From positions 2,542,001 to 2,606,000 of the forward strand of contig NC_071332.1 of the NCBI RefSeq assembly GCF_010183535.1: a stretch of DNA of 64,000 bases, given 5' to 3'. The notes under the pieces are model-generated. The model was not told where the DNA came from. It worked only from the letters and a program-made list of their open reading frames with translations, and searched no databases. The number at the start of each line of letters is the position of its first letter. Position 1 is the first letter of the stretch. The DNA is from Caenorhabditis remanei. Lineage: Eukaryota; Nematoda; Chromadorea; Rhabditida; Rhabditidae. Below are positions 12,201-21,500 of the stretch, piece by piece. The translations under genes were made by a program, and so were the position numbers.

Positions 12201-14373
12201 GATCTGTAAAAATCAGATATTTTTCAAACTTTCATCAATTTATTTGTTGGAATATTATTTGATTTTGCATTTTTCATAAGTTTTCATCAATTTTCTGAGA
12301 AAGAAAATTACCAGTCACGTTTTTCTCTGCTTGGTGATTTTTGAACTTTTTGATATTTCTGTATCCTATCAATGTGGAGATGCCTGGAGTGCCAAAGTCT
12401 AAATACACTTTAAAAAAAGTTCAGAACTAAAATATACTAGTGACAAAAATAAAAATATAGTCTAAAAACATCAGAAAACTACGTTGCAAAACAAGGAAGC
12501 ATAATGACATTGCAACACTTTTTCACATTAATCACCGACTGTAAACTATTGAATTGTATGCTTATATCATTGCTATGTAATTTTTAATAGTAATGTCATT
12601 TTGCAATAATGTGGAGTCTTGAATTTAAACCATTTCACTGCCCAGAAAAAGTTCCCGTAGAAAGGATACAGAAATATCAAAAAGTTCAAAAATCACCAAG
12701 CAGAGAAAAACGTGACTGGTAATTTTCTTTCTCAGAAAATTGATGAAAACTTATGAAAAATGCAAAATCAAATAATATTCCAACAAATAAATTGATGAAA
12801 GTTTGAAAAATATCTGATTTTTACAGATCCATCTGAAAATAGTGATATTGCGTTTTTGAGGTCTCATAACTTTAGAAAAAAAACATTATATGTTTTTATA
12901 CTTTGTGAACATATCAATTATTGTTAGGTGAACTCATATACAAAGTTTCTTGAAATTTTGAGACTTTCACTTTTTTCACCATGGAGGGGGGTACGTGAAA
13001 ATTTCGTGAAAAAACACACATTTTTGCTTATAGAAAAAAAAGGTCGCGGAATTTTGGGATAAAAATCGGCACAAAGTTGGACGGTCTAAAGACAATCAAA
13101 CTGCAATAAAAAACTTTTTTAACCTAATGAAAAAAATGTTGGGGGTATGCAAAAAACTGTTCATTTTTTCTAAAAATCCTTTTTTTCTGATTGATGCCAA
13201 AAGATTTTTCAAAAATTGTCAACACAAAAAATGTTCAAAAACATGCCTAAAACTCATTTCTGAACTTTTTTTTCAGATATCAGTTGAAGGGAAAAAATTA
13301 ATTTTTTCACTCCCCCGATTTTTTTCTATATGTCAAAGGGGGCGGAGCCTAAAAAACTGTACGGTTTTTTCATAAGGTCATCATATGGACCCATAATATC
13401 AAAAAACCAAATGGGCTAATCGCGTTTGGCCGATGTGTTCTATGGGCTGTTGGCTTTTGATTGATCACTAGAGAAAGTGTCTCTTAAACCCGAAATTGCA
13501 GTAGTAGAGAGGAGAGACGCAGAGAAACGAGACATACTGTTTTCTCTGCGTCTCGATTCCTCTCTTTGTTAGGTGTCAGTTGTAAAAAACAAGTTTCTGA
13601 AAACCCTGGAGAGCTATCAAAACGTTGTTCACTAGAATATTGATATGATACGGAGAGACGCAGAGAAGCAGGCACTGCGTGATATCAAAAAATTGTCAAC
13701 TACAAAAATGTTTAGCAAGTCTAGAGCTTCATTTTTGTAGTTGACCACTTTCTGATAGCTATTTACGCTCCCGAGATACGCTCCGTCGAAGAAAAGCCCC
13801 TGGAATGACAGGGAGGAGAGACGCAGAGAAACGAGGGAGTCTGCTTCTCTGCGTCTCTTCCTACAGGTGGTTTGTTTTTGAAGGCCTGTATCTCAAAAGC
13901 TATGAAAGGTATCAAAAAATTGTCAACTACAAAAATGTTCAGCAAGTCTAGAGCTTCAATTTTATAGTTGACCACTTTTTGATGGCTCTGCCCACTTTTG
14001 AGATATGCGCCTTTAAAAGTTGCTACCTGAATTGTCACGGCACCTTTTTTGTTGCTCTTTTGCATATACCCAGATTCCCCAAAAACTATCACTTTTTCTC
14101 CAAATTCTTCTCCCTTAACCCAAATTTTAAGACCCCGCCACCCGAAAACGCGAACGCGAGGAACGTGAAAAAAAGGAGGCTGAAATTCAAGCAGCCGAAG
14201 AAGAGGAGAAACAAAGGAAGGAATATGAAGAGGAGCTTCAACGTAAAAAAGCAGAAGAGATGGAGTTAGAAGCCAAAAAAGCTCTAGAAACGGCTAATTC
14301 TGGAATTGGAATCCATCTGATTCCCCTAACCGTAAAAATAATTCTAGCAATAGTTTTGTTGAGAGAAATCTAA
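216..14373 (+). CDS. mec-9: MEC-9 long isoform, secreted Kunitz/EGF touch-receptor matrix protein
   Basis: Eighteen exons in consistent phase: 216-300, 738-938, 1465-1656, 2444-2554, 2597-2836, 3232-3363, 3418-3511, 3925-4034, 7455-7505, 8722-8871, 9107-9198, 9959-10064, 10108-10170, 10531-10668, 10720-10857, 11016-11129, 11181-11459, 14132-14373. They encode 845 residues, close to the length I recall for C. elegans MEC-9L. Seen in order: signal peptide (about 1-20), Kunitz domains at about 34-87 and 98-151, four EGF modules at 160-320 (two of the calcium-binding D-x-[DN]-E-C type), Kunitz domains 3-5 at about 323-515, three EGF modules at 543-672, a Gly/Ser/Lys linker, and an 80-residue Glu/Lys-rich tail. 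This architecture is characteristic of MEC-9, an extracellular protein needed for the MEC-4/MEC-10 touch channel. Introns are large and repeat-filled. Start chosen for the signal peptide and first-exon donor phase. Identity is inferred from architecture and the egl-47/fshr-1 neighbourhood. Confidence 0.9.
300..640. repeat. Inverted repeat in mec-9 intron 1, distant PAL-A relative
   Basis: Arms run from the AAAGGGTGTCATAG side near 352 to the complementary GTAACACCCT near 625-640. Inside are a 'ccatttttgtagttgacaac' block and its complement near 565-590. The core GACGCAGAGAAGC of PAL-A is absent. Confidence 0.55.
1120..1431. repeat. PAL-A palindromic MITE, full copy plus a half copy (mec-9 intron 2)
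   Basis: A terminal half copy (1120-1188) abuts a full copy (1189-1431). The full copy has TTTTTGTAGTTGACAACT near its left end, a GACGCAGAGAAACG core near 1275 with its inverted TTTTCTGCGTCTC, and the complementary AGTCAACTACAAAAATG near its right end. It ends about 35 bp before the exon 3 acceptor. Confidence 0.85.
1715..1845. repeat. PAL-A half copy (mec-9 intron 3)
   Basis: Only the left arm and the GGAGACGCAGGGAAGC core are present. It starts about 60 bp after the exon 3 donor. Confidence 0.75.
2005..2400. repeat. PAL-A copy split by a nested hairpin element
   Basis: The left arm (GTGTAGATCAAATC-like, about 2010-2090) and the core plus right arm (about 2227-2390, with GAAACGCAGAGAAGCGCGCG) are separated by the 136-bp hairpin at 2091-2226. 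The right arm ends about 45 bp before the exon 4 acceptor. Confidence 0.8.
2091..2226. mobile_element. Near-perfect 66-bp hairpin MITE with 4-nt loop
   Basis: Arms 2091-2156 and 2161-2226 pair almost completely around the loop ATCA. Ends read TATTATCG and CGACAATA, so a TA target duplication is possible (Tc1/mariner-like), but I cannot confirm it. It is inserted inside a PAL-A copy and is therefore younger than that copy. Confidence 0.75.
2858..3216. repeat. PAL-B dispersed inverted repeat, one copy and a partial second (mec-9 intron 5)
   Basis: Its signature is GTGAGGATTCTGAATCTG followed by TTTTCAAAATTTTTG, with the complement TTCAGAATCC(C/T)CACG at the other end. A copy spans 2858-3060 and a second right end lies at 3130-3216. 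The latter terminates about 15 bp before the exon 6 acceptor. The same signature recurs at 7528-7880, 20525-20830, 37605-37960 and 51958-51996. Confidence 0.65.
3543..3912 (+). repeat. Minisatellite, 22-bp-class unit GGTCGATGCACCATATAGTA (mec-9 intron 7)
   Basis: Around 18 imperfect units of the type ACCGGTCGATGCACCATA follow each other through almost the whole intron between exons 7 and 8. Internal variants lose TATAGT. The same unit occurs in opposite orientation at 23512-23765. Open reading frames across it in several frames are repeat artefacts. Confidence 0.9.
4240..4349 (+). other. Possible cryptic or alternative terminal exon in mec-9 intron 8
   Basis: A 110-nt open stretch, richer in G+C than its surroundings, lies between an acceptor-like TCACCCTCAG and a donor-like GTAAGC. 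Joined to exon 8 (ending 4034, phase 1) it stays open for 36 codons (VVHHHHLHSTQLTSS...). Reading past the donor it stops at TGA after VSIF. Its 3' phase does not match exon 9, so it cannot be a simple cassette exon. It is either an alternative last exon, a decayed exon, or chance. Confidence 0.25.
4560..5212. repeat. PAL-A fragment and two full PAL-A copies in tandem (mec-9 intron 8)
   Basis: A terminal fragment lies at 4575-4630. Full copies occupy 4732-4966 (core GAGACGCAGAGAAACGAGG) and 4967-5212 (core GAGACTCAGAGAAGCAGAC). Both have complementary arms ending in GTCAACTACAAAAATG. Confidence 0.85.
5213..6119. other. Long-intron stretch without a recognised gene
   Basis: This is AT-rich intron sequence. 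A purine-rich segment around 5690-5740 and a C-run near 5806 precede a weakly GC-rich block. One AATGCAT occurs at 5522-5528, about 1.8 kb upstream of the short-isoform ATG. A 144-codon open frame across 5544-5978 shows no domain and no splice context. Confidence 0.5.
6120..6800. repeat. Large (~680 bp) inverted repeat enclosing a PAL-A core
   Basis: Outer arms pair across 6120-6345 and 6600-6800: the GACATGTCA, TTTGACATGTC, CACAGAAGAGAG and TGAAAATTGA blocks are mirrored. The centre (6346-6600) is a complete PAL-A copy. The same outer arm occurs on one side at 19340-19550 and at 51185-51365, so this is a longer PAL-A subfamily and not a one-off. Confidence 0.7.
6825..6967. mobile_element. 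PAL-D palindromic element
   Basis: The ends mirror each other: TATTA...CACAGTTCTTACAACTGCGCT on the left and AGCGCGGTTGTAAGAAACGTG...TAATA on the right, with CTCTGAGTCTCTCAATTTCG in the middle. Similar elements occur at 31391-31532, 59266-59406 and 62137-62256. Confidence 0.7.
7286..14373 (+). CDS. mec-9: MEC-9 short isoform from an internal first exon
   Basis: The first exon 7286-7505 opens at an in-frame ATG, reads a basic stretch then a hydrophobic run (ISLIVFTQLVLL, about residues 38-49) that could act as a late signal peptide or signal anchor. It continues directly into the start of Kunitz domain 4 (EVCWDKFD). It shares all exons from 8722 on with the long form, giving about 513 residues: two Kunitz domains, three EGF modules, linker and Glu-rich tail. 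The C. elegans gene is known to make such a short form from an internal promoter. The long-form acceptor (AG at 7453-7454) lies inside this exon, so the two isoforms use the same bases differently. The open frame extends upstream to an ATG at 7124; I prefer 7286 but cannot exclude 7124. Confidence 0.75.
7528..7880. repeat. PAL-B copy interrupted by a nested element (short-isoform intron 1)
   Basis: The left end (AAGACGTGAGAATTCTGAATC) begins about 25 bp after the exon 9 donor. The right end (AACAGATTCAGAGTCCTCAGG) lies near 7845-7875. The interior is split by the 174-bp TIR element at 7591-7764. Confidence 0.6.
7591..7764. mobile_element. Small element with 57-bp terminal inverted repeats
   Basis: The left arm 7591-7647 begins CCAGGACTACC and contains GCGCTCTATTGACAAGAATGG. 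The right arm 7708-7764 is its complement with very few mismatches, around a 60-bp spacer. No clear target duplication is visible. Confidence 0.75.
7881..8330. other. Intron sequence with no recognised feature
   Basis: AT-rich intron DNA between the PAL-B copy and the next PAL-A copy. I see no open frame, palindrome or tandem repeat in it apart from an isolated 'aatagagcgcatttgc' motif near 8228, shared with repeats at 28.1 and 48.0 kb. Confidence 0.5.
8331..8690. repeat. PAL-A full copy followed by a truncated copy abutting mec-9 exon 10
   Basis: The full copy is at 8331-8556. A left-half copy at 8557-8690 has the core GAGACGCAGAGAAGTTAGAG and is cut off about 30 bp before the exon 10 acceptor at 8720-8721. 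Confidence 0.85.
9255..9920. repeat. Three PAL-A copies in direct tandem (mec-9 intron 11)
   Basis: Copies at about 9255-9475, 9476-9690 and 9691-9920 share variant arms (TTGTAGTTGGAAGTTTTTTG or close relatives). They fill nearly all of the intron 9199-9958. The shared variant suggests local duplication of one copy more than three independent insertions. Confidence 0.85.
10205..10460. repeat. PAL-A copy (mec-9 intron 13)
   Basis: Complete arms and core GAGACGCAGAGAAGCAAAC. It occupies most of the intron 10171-10530. Confidence 0.85.
10895..11003 (+). repeat. 15-16-bp tandem repeat TATATAATGGGAC (mec-9 intron 15)
   Basis: About seven units of the type (A/T)TATATAATGGGAC(A/C/T) fill most of this intron, up to about 12 bp before the exon 16 acceptor. 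Confidence 0.9.
11486..11575. repeat. PAL-A fragment left of the large palindrome
   Basis: A left arm (TCTATTTTTGTTGTTGACAAC ... GAGATATGAGCGTTTAAGAG) lies directly before the palindrome. A related GTGTCTCTTAAACC with a PAL-A core follows on the other side (13478 onwards), so the palindrome may have inserted into a PAL-A copy. Confidence 0.6.
11583..13447. mobile_element. 1.86-kb near-perfect palindrome: 785-bp inverted arms, 295-bp spacer (mec-9 intron 17)
   Basis: Arms 11583-12367 and 12663-13447 mirror each other around one centre with no net indel; the paired positions I checked all sum to 25030. Only a handful of mismatches are visible. The ends read GCCCATAG and CTATGGGC. The spacer 12368-12662 is unique AT-rich sequence. 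No transposase-like open frame is present, so this is a foldback or non-autonomous element. Transcribed as part of the mec-9 pre-mRNA it would form a very long intramolecular duplex. Confidence 0.9.
13478..14028. repeat. Cluster of PAL-A fragments and one full copy (mec-9 intron 17)
   Basis: A core fragment lies at 13490-13625, a fragment at 13645-13715, a full copy at 13716-13940 and a left half at 13941-14028. 'aagtctagagctt' joints repeat at the boundaries. The cluster ends about 100 bp before the last mec-9 exon. Confidence 0.8.
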
Positions 14374-14606
14374 ATTTATTTGCTATTTTTTTGCTAAAGA
14401 AATGTTATTTTTTAATAAGCACTTAGGCTTTGTAGTTGCACCAAATTTTTTCTTCTTATTTTTTGTCCCTCTAAAATTTTGTCCTGCCCATCAATTTTGT
14501 ACTATCAAATTGTGATACGTGTAAATCCCAACATATTTGGATTGTCTTTTTTCAAGAATTTCACACTCTAGCTTCTCACATGCACTATTTTTTCTGTTTT
14601 TTTTCT

Positions 14607-14612
14607 AATAAA
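14607..14612 (+). other. AATAAA polyadenylation signal of mec-9
   Basis: The first clear AATAAA downstream of the mec-9 stop, about 235 nt into the 3' region. Confidence 0.55.
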
Positions 14613-14700
14613 GATACATATTTTGCAAAACCATGGACTATGTAATTTCCTACTGTTTGAAAGGGGGTGGAGCTACAGTACCCCTCAAGAGGTTATCAAA

Positions 14701-15016
14701 TTTGACAGTGTATTTTGGTGTCACCTGATTGTTCAACGAATTTTATTTTAAATGGGTTAGTCAAAGCAAAAGTAGCACATCATTTTTGTAGTTGACCATT
14801 TTTTTGTAGGGACACTACCCTGAAAGTCATAGGCTGTCAAAGTGAAAAGCCTCAAAATTTCGCTAATATGCACTTTGATCACCTGTAACTTCCAAGGTAG
14901 TATCCCTACAGAAAAAATGGTCAATTACAAAAATTATGTGCTATTTTTGTTCTGTCTAATCCATATAAAATAAAATTTGCCAGGCAATCAGGTGACACCG
15001 AAATGCATTATCAAAG
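14701..15016. mobile_element. 316-bp element with ~130-bp inverted arms, downstream of mec-9
   Basis: GGTGTCACCTGATTG near 14718 and CAATCAGGTGACACC near 14985 mirror each other. The homology continues inward through TTTTATTTTA..GG.TTAG and the 'tttttgtagttgaccatttt' block. The inner block resembles the PAL-A arm, so this may be a distant relative. Confidence 0.75.
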
Positions 15017-15179
15017 CTGGTCAATTTCCATCGAAAAACTAATCAAAAACAGTTTTAACTGAAAATTTACTTGGTGAATTTGATTGAGCGTGTAAAAGCG
15101 GTTCTAATGATACTAAAATCATATCAATATGCAAAATTTGAGCCAAGTTATAAAAGTTTGAAATATTCGTTGAATTAAA

Positions 15180-15570
15180 GGTCGCACACTCGCGCTCTGT
15201 TGGACAAAGAGTTGAGTAAAATTACAGAATTTTTATTATAGGATATTATACAGAACTTTTAATTTTCGTTAGATTGATATTAAAACGAGCTCAAATATGA
15301 CGCACACCCGCTTTGAATCGCGCTCTGTTGCACAAAGCGTAAAGTCAATTTTCAAAATTTTAAAACTGTGCTTTTTTTGGTTGTCCGATTGGTATTAAAA
15401 TTATATTTCTAGGACAATTTTGAGCCAAGTTATGCGCCTTTAAAGTTCAGATATTCTTAAACGACATATAGGACGCACACTCATATTAAATCGCGATCTG
15501 TGGGACAAAGCGTTGAGTAAAATTTCCAAATATCGGAGTATTATATTGAATTTTTCATTCTCGTTAGATT
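15180..15570 (+). repeat. Degenerate tandem repeat between mec-9 and egl-47
   Basis: The phrase CGCGCTCTGTTG(G/C)ACAAAG recurs at about 15191, 15319 and, as a variant, 15492. It is followed each time by related AGTAAAATT..., 'cgttagattgatat.aaaacgag' and 'gagccaagt' segments. Spacing of about 130-170 bp indicates an old, eroded tandem array. Confidence 0.6.
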
Positions 15571-15674
15571 GATATCAAAACGAGATTTCCTGGGCAATAT
15601 TGAGCCAAGTAATTACCGTTTAAAGTACAGAGCTCTGAATTCCGACAGTCTTATTTATATGTACAAAAATATGT

Positions 15675-15680
15675 TTTATT
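15675..15680 (-). other. AATAAA polyadenylation signal of egl-47
   Basis: AATAAA on the minus strand, about 110 nt past the egl-47 stop codon. Confidence 0.55.
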
Positions 15681-15789
15681 TTAAATTCAGATAAAAGGAG
15701 ATCTCGGAAAACCAGTGTTTTTAAAAACGGGGATGGATCAAAAAATAAACCCGATGGGTACATATAAATTAAAGATGAACAGCTCAAAA

Positions 15790-18563
15790 TTATCCACTAG
15801 CCGCCGGCGCAATCGTCGACGTCGTCTGATTAAACACAGCCATCGCCGCCATATACGGCGGATTCTGTACCATATCGTCCTTGAATCGGAATAGCAACAA
15901 GGAGTAGGTCACAATAACCGAAATAAGCTGGAAAAATAAATGTTTTCTTTATTTTCACTCAAGAAGCGTATAATTTGGTTACCGTAAAGAAAGTGGTGCG
16001 TTCCAGTGGAAACGCTCTCCACACCGTCATTCCCCACATAAATTGAGTGGTCATTTTGTGGACGAAGCAGGAGATTTGAAAGCGGTCAAGATCGGCGTTG
16101 GCGTCGGGGACGATACGGAGCACGGCGTTGACGATTTGGCGGGTCTTAAATTTGTTTTGTGGAAAATGGCTCGATAGATTTGTAGTTGATAATGTGACAA
16201 ACATTTTCGTGCAAGAATTTTAGTAAAATCTTGGAAATGAAGAAAGTTATAAACATTTGAAAATAATCTATAGACCGGGGTACGGTAGTTTTCGTGGTGG
16301 GACCCAACTTGCTTCAAATTATTCCATAATTTGAACTCAGCTTGTTAAGACCGTCCAGAAAAGTATAATCAAGCCAAGGTTTGAAAATTTTGAAAACTTG
16401 GGTCTCGCCACGATTTCCCTGGGTTACTGTAGTGCCTTACCGTCTCATTAGTCATCATCCCTGTCGAACAAATAATCAGAATATGAAGAACCGCCATAAT
16501 CACTTGATACGCCGCCCAACAAATCGACACATGCACAGTGATATTCAATTTTTCTCGGATTTTTTGATTGTGGACTTGTTCCGGGGTGATTGGCACTAGT
16601 AACCTGGAATCCTGATTTATAATTTATAATTTTTGAGTTAACTTACGTAGAAGTAGGTTCCGACAAGAAATAAATAGTGAGGCACAATACCAGAAGACTC
16701 CATGCCAGGGAAAATAGGAGTAGCGGGTTGAAGACATCGCCAACTGCTTCTTGTACATTTGTGATTCTCGTGAATTGCTCATAATAAAATTTCAGACTAA
16801 AATGTCGTTTTTTATGCTCCCGATTCATAGATTTAATCAAGGTTCTGCAGTAGAATCGAACCAACACGTTGTACAAGTGGTAGTAAAGCAGAGGAATGAT
16901 ATTCCACAAGCTCAACACGGGCACCAATATAAAACTGCTATCCGTAAGGATGTGCTCTCCAAAGACTTGTTCCGTGCCAACGAATTCCACTATTTTGAGG
17001 ATGAGGGCTGAGGAGAAGACGATGAGCAGAGTGAAGAAGAATACAAATTTGTAGATTCGAAGCGGTGGGGAGACGCCGAACGCACTTCTGAAGCACACAT
17101 CCACCATGTCGATTGTCTGGAAGTTAATTTTATTAGATTTTGTATTTGACTATGCAAAATTTAGCAACTGTATCATGACACGAATCCGGCGCAAACTGTC
17201 CTGGAATGCCTGCGGCGCTAGAATCGTCTGGAGCGCCTTCGGCGCAAATCTGTTCTGGAATGCCTGCGGCGCTAGAATCGTCTGGGGCGCCTTAGGCGTA
17301 AAAGAGGAATTGGCAAATTGATAATTGGTAAAATTTTCCTGAGCAAATAAATGATTTTACTCGAAACAGAACCTTTTTCCGCAAAAATTGAAAAAAAAAC
17401 GAAACTTTGTTAGCTTGTAACTCTTGTTTAAAAACAACCAACTATAATGCAGTTTTGTTTTTCTGGTAGATCAAGTCTAGACCTCCATTTTTGTAGTAAA
17501 CTGTTTTTTGATAGCTCTTATAGCTTTTGAGATACGGGTCTTCAATCAGAGCAAGCACGTGCCAAGGAGGAGAGATGCAGAGAACTATTACAAAAATGAA
17601 GATCTAGACTTGCTTAACATTTTTGTAATTGGCAATTTTTTGATAGCACCGCAGAGCTTTGAGATATGCGCCTTTGAACTCTGTCAGAAAGCGAGTACCG
17701 TGGAAGAGAGAAGCAGAGAAGCTAGAGTGTCCGCTTTCTCTGCGTCTCTTCTATCCTTATATATACCTTCAACAATCTCTGATGTGACTTGAACTTAATC
17801 GCCGATAGTACAATCACAAACACATTGATGACCGGCTTCGTCGCTGTTATCATAGATGACACTGTTCCCGTATGCATTAGCCCGAATTTGTGCTGAAAAT
17901 TTTTAAAAAATCTTTTCAAAGGGCCTCCTCAAACTAGTTTAACAAACCTTATACAACATAAGAACCCGAAAATTCATCTTGATCAAAAACGAGTTGAGGA
18001 GCACCGCCAGGGCGATATAGTTGAGGTACAGTACCCATTTCTGAAAAGGTGGGATTGTAGATCAAATGTTTTGAGGGCGGAGCTTCTTACCAGAATCCAC
18101 TTATGACTCCTTTTTCTTCGTGGCGTACGGTCGGTGGACGTCGGGAAGATAGCGAGGAGTCGGAAGAGGAAAAGTATGGATCGAAGGGAGTTGGACACAC
18201 AGTGGACGCCTCTGGAAATTTAAAAATCGGAAAATGGAAAAATCTGTGAAGTCGGGGGCGCCGTGGACTCCCTCGGTGCCAGGGGTGCTACCGTATTCCA
18301 GTTGTTCTTTAGTTTTTCCCAATTTCCCATTTCCCATTTCTCACTGCCACCAATTATCTTTTTAATTACCTCCTCCCTATATTCGAAGAAGAAGATGAAT
18401 TTAATTGCTCGGTGCGATGCTCGGCGCCATTGATCAACGCATTCTCCACATCGCTGCTACTCTCCAGATCTTCCATATCCGCTTTATGCGCTTGTTGGTT
18501 GTTAGTATGGTGATGATGGCTTAGATCAATGTGGAGGGGACTACCGGTGGAGAATGAGGGCAT
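15790..18563 (-). CDS. egl-47: EGL-47 short isoform using the alternative 5' exon at 18370-18563
   Basis: The exon 18370-18563 encodes MPSFSTGSPLHIDL... with a His/Ser-rich, hydrophilic sequence and ends AG|GTAATT. It is in the same phase as the donor of exon 24860-25047 and joins the common exon 18091-18211 to give about 488 residues. Its ATG follows directly after a TTCTCCAG. It could therefore be a first exon, a trans-splice site, or an exon spliced in phase 0 from 27729-27872 (about 536 residues). It cannot follow exon 24860-25047 in frame, so the two 5' exons are mutually exclusive. C. elegans egl-47 is known to have isoforms with different N termini. Confidence 0.7.
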
Positions 18564-21500
18564 CTGGAGAACACGGGAGGGTAAGAAAGGGAATGGAAGA
18601 AAAAAAAAGTGAAAATCAAAGGAAATCGGAGGTCAGAACAGAAAGTCAGGCGTGGTTACTGTAGTCGGTAACTCTAGTGCCGTCTAAAATGCTTATCTAT
18701 TACAGTTTTGGGTGCCTGCGGCGCTAGAATCGTCTGGCGCGCCTTCGGCGCATAACTGTCCTGGAATGCCTGCGGCGCTAGAATGCTTATCTATGACAGT
18801 TTGGGTGCCTGCGGCGCTAGAATCATTATATAAAATCGGATGGGGCGCCTTCGGCGCGAAACTATCCTAGAATGCCTGCGGCGCTAGAATCGGCTGGGGC
18901 GCCTGCGGCGCTAGAATGCTTATCTATGACAATGTTGAGTGGCTGAAGTTAAGACGTTGTGTAATAGAATAACAACAAAAATTAAATCTAAAACCTAAAA
19001 AAAAGTACACAATTTTCAGTGAAAAAGTTCAATTTTTGAGACTCTTTAACTCTATCACATCTTACTTTATTCCCTCCAATTTTACATTTGTTGTGTAGAT
19101 CAAAACTAGCTCTACATTTTTGTAGTTGACAACTTTTTGATAGCTATTCACCCTATGGAGATACATGCCTTCAAAGTTTAGTACCTGAGAGAGGGGAGCT
19201 AGAGACGCAGAGAAGCGAGAGTGTCTGACTTCTCTGCGTCTCCCTTTACCCTCTCGTTCTCAGCAAGGTAACTTTAAAGGCGCATATCTCAAAAGCGTGA
19301 AGAGCTATCAAAAAGTTTTCAACTACAAAAATGTAGATCTAGATTTGAAAAATATGTTTTAAAAATAAAATGCAAAATCTAGTCAATTTTTCAGATAGTT
19401 TTGGCATGTCAAAGATCACTAATTTTTCATGAAAAAAAAACGCGTTTACCGCGAAAATAGTAGCTTTCAGTGTAAAAACTTCAATTTTACTGAAAAATTC
19501 CAACAAAAAAGCCGATTTTCACAGAAGAAAGCCAAAAATTCGGCAAATTGTTCAAATTATGTTTGATCTACACAAAAAGTGACCCGGGAAAGTGTCTTAC
19601 CACTCAAAAGTGCATACCAAATGAACTTATATTTAAGCCCCGCCCCTTTTCAGACTAGCACATAACCCATAGGAGTAAAAACCATAGGAAAGTTAAACAA
19701 AACTCAAAATTTATTGCTTCCTTTCTTTGAAATGTCAGAATTTATGAAGTATAATAAAAAAGAAAAAAGAAGAAGGAAAAGACAAATAGAGAATGTAAGG
19801 AGAGGGTTCTGGAATTCCCCAATTTTATAGGGGTGCTACAATTTTTTTCTAGAATTTCAGATTTTCAGACAAAGACTGGAAAAGGTAAATACAATTTCAA
19901 GGAGCCGTCTAGACTACTTAGAAATCTCCAAAAATTTCAGATTTTCAGATTTTCAGACAAAGATTCAGGCAACCGGGGTTCTGGAATTCACCAATTTTAT
20001 AAAGGGTGCTAAAATCTAGAATTTCAGATTTTCAGCCAAAGATCGTGACAGATTCTGGAAACATTTCCTCTAAGAGATGGGCCAACTAACATATCCGGTG
20101 TATGTGACTCTTCATTACGGAGCCCATGAGCACAAATGAAATGAGCCGCAAGCCTAGGCGCGCGCGCGGAGAGCACAAATTAAAAAGGCGACAAAAAAAG
20201 AGGGGAGATGAGTTTTCTATCTTTTAGGAAGGCGGAAAACAATGAAAACCTGGAAGGGAGGGGAGAAGTTTAATGAAATGAAGAGAAAAAGAATGTCACA
20301 TGAGGCTAGGATAAGGGACAAAGTGCATTTGGAACATGGCTTCTAGTTCAGCGAGAATGTGTTTTTTTTTGTTGAAAAAACTTTTATGTTTTTTAGTTCG
20401 GATTGATTTAAAATTTATAGAGTTTATAATAGAAGACCATGAGTTTGAAATACATAATAAAGTTGTCTGTTCTTCCATTATTTCTAGAAATCTAAAATTC
20501 TTGGAATCAGTTTTTTTTTCAGATCGAAGTTAAAGACGTGACGATTCTGAATCCGTTGTCAAATTTTTGCTAGGGCCCCAATAGGCGGAGATATAACAGG
20601 TTGAACCCTGTATTTCCGCTCAATGGGGTCCTAACAAAAATCTAAGAACGGATTCAGAATCCTGATGACGTGAGGATTCTGAATCTGTTTTTAGATTTTT
20701 GCTAGGACACATATGAGCGGAGATACAGAGTTTCTAGCCAATGCGACCTCAAACCTTAGTATGAAAATTGGTCCCCTTTGCTCCCAGAAAAGTAATAAAA
20801 ACGGATTCAGAATCCTCGTGACGTCTTCAATAATTTTCATAGTCAAACCTTTTCTAAAAGTCTGAATTTTTAGAAATTCCGTGGAATTCAGAAAAAAAAT
20901 TTTGTGAGCAGATTCAAATCTAATTGTTCACCCTCTTCGTGTCAAGACTTTAATTTTCGGATTAGTGCTCTCAAAATCTAAATTTAGCTTTCTGGCGCAC
21001 CTCAGACGCGTTTCTTTTAACTTCATGAGTGTAGCCTTGGTATCAGCTGTTCGTTGGCTGGGGCACCTTGGGCGCGTCTTGGTAGATTCATAGAAAATGT
21101 AATATGCTTCAAAATCGAACAAAGAAAAAGAGAAAACGGCTATTGTTTGAATTTTTTGTTTGAAATTTGACCAGAAATTGTCAAAAATCACTATTTTTGA
21201 AAATTGCTCATTCTGAACGGAAATTTTAAAATATCGGCCACAAAATGTCAAAAATGTCAAAAAATTGAAATTGATGCTTTTGAGAGCCCGTGACGACGCT
21301 GTCTTTTGGTATAATTGCTCCAAATTTACATTGGTTGTGTAGATCAAATCTAGGGCTACATTTTTGTAGTTGACAACATTTTGATAGCTATAAAGGCTTT
21401 TGAGATATGCGCCTTTAAAGTTACCTTGCTGAGCTTTAAAGAGGGGCGGTGGGGAGAGACGCAGAAAAGTCAGACACTCTCTTTTCTCTGCGTTTCTCTC

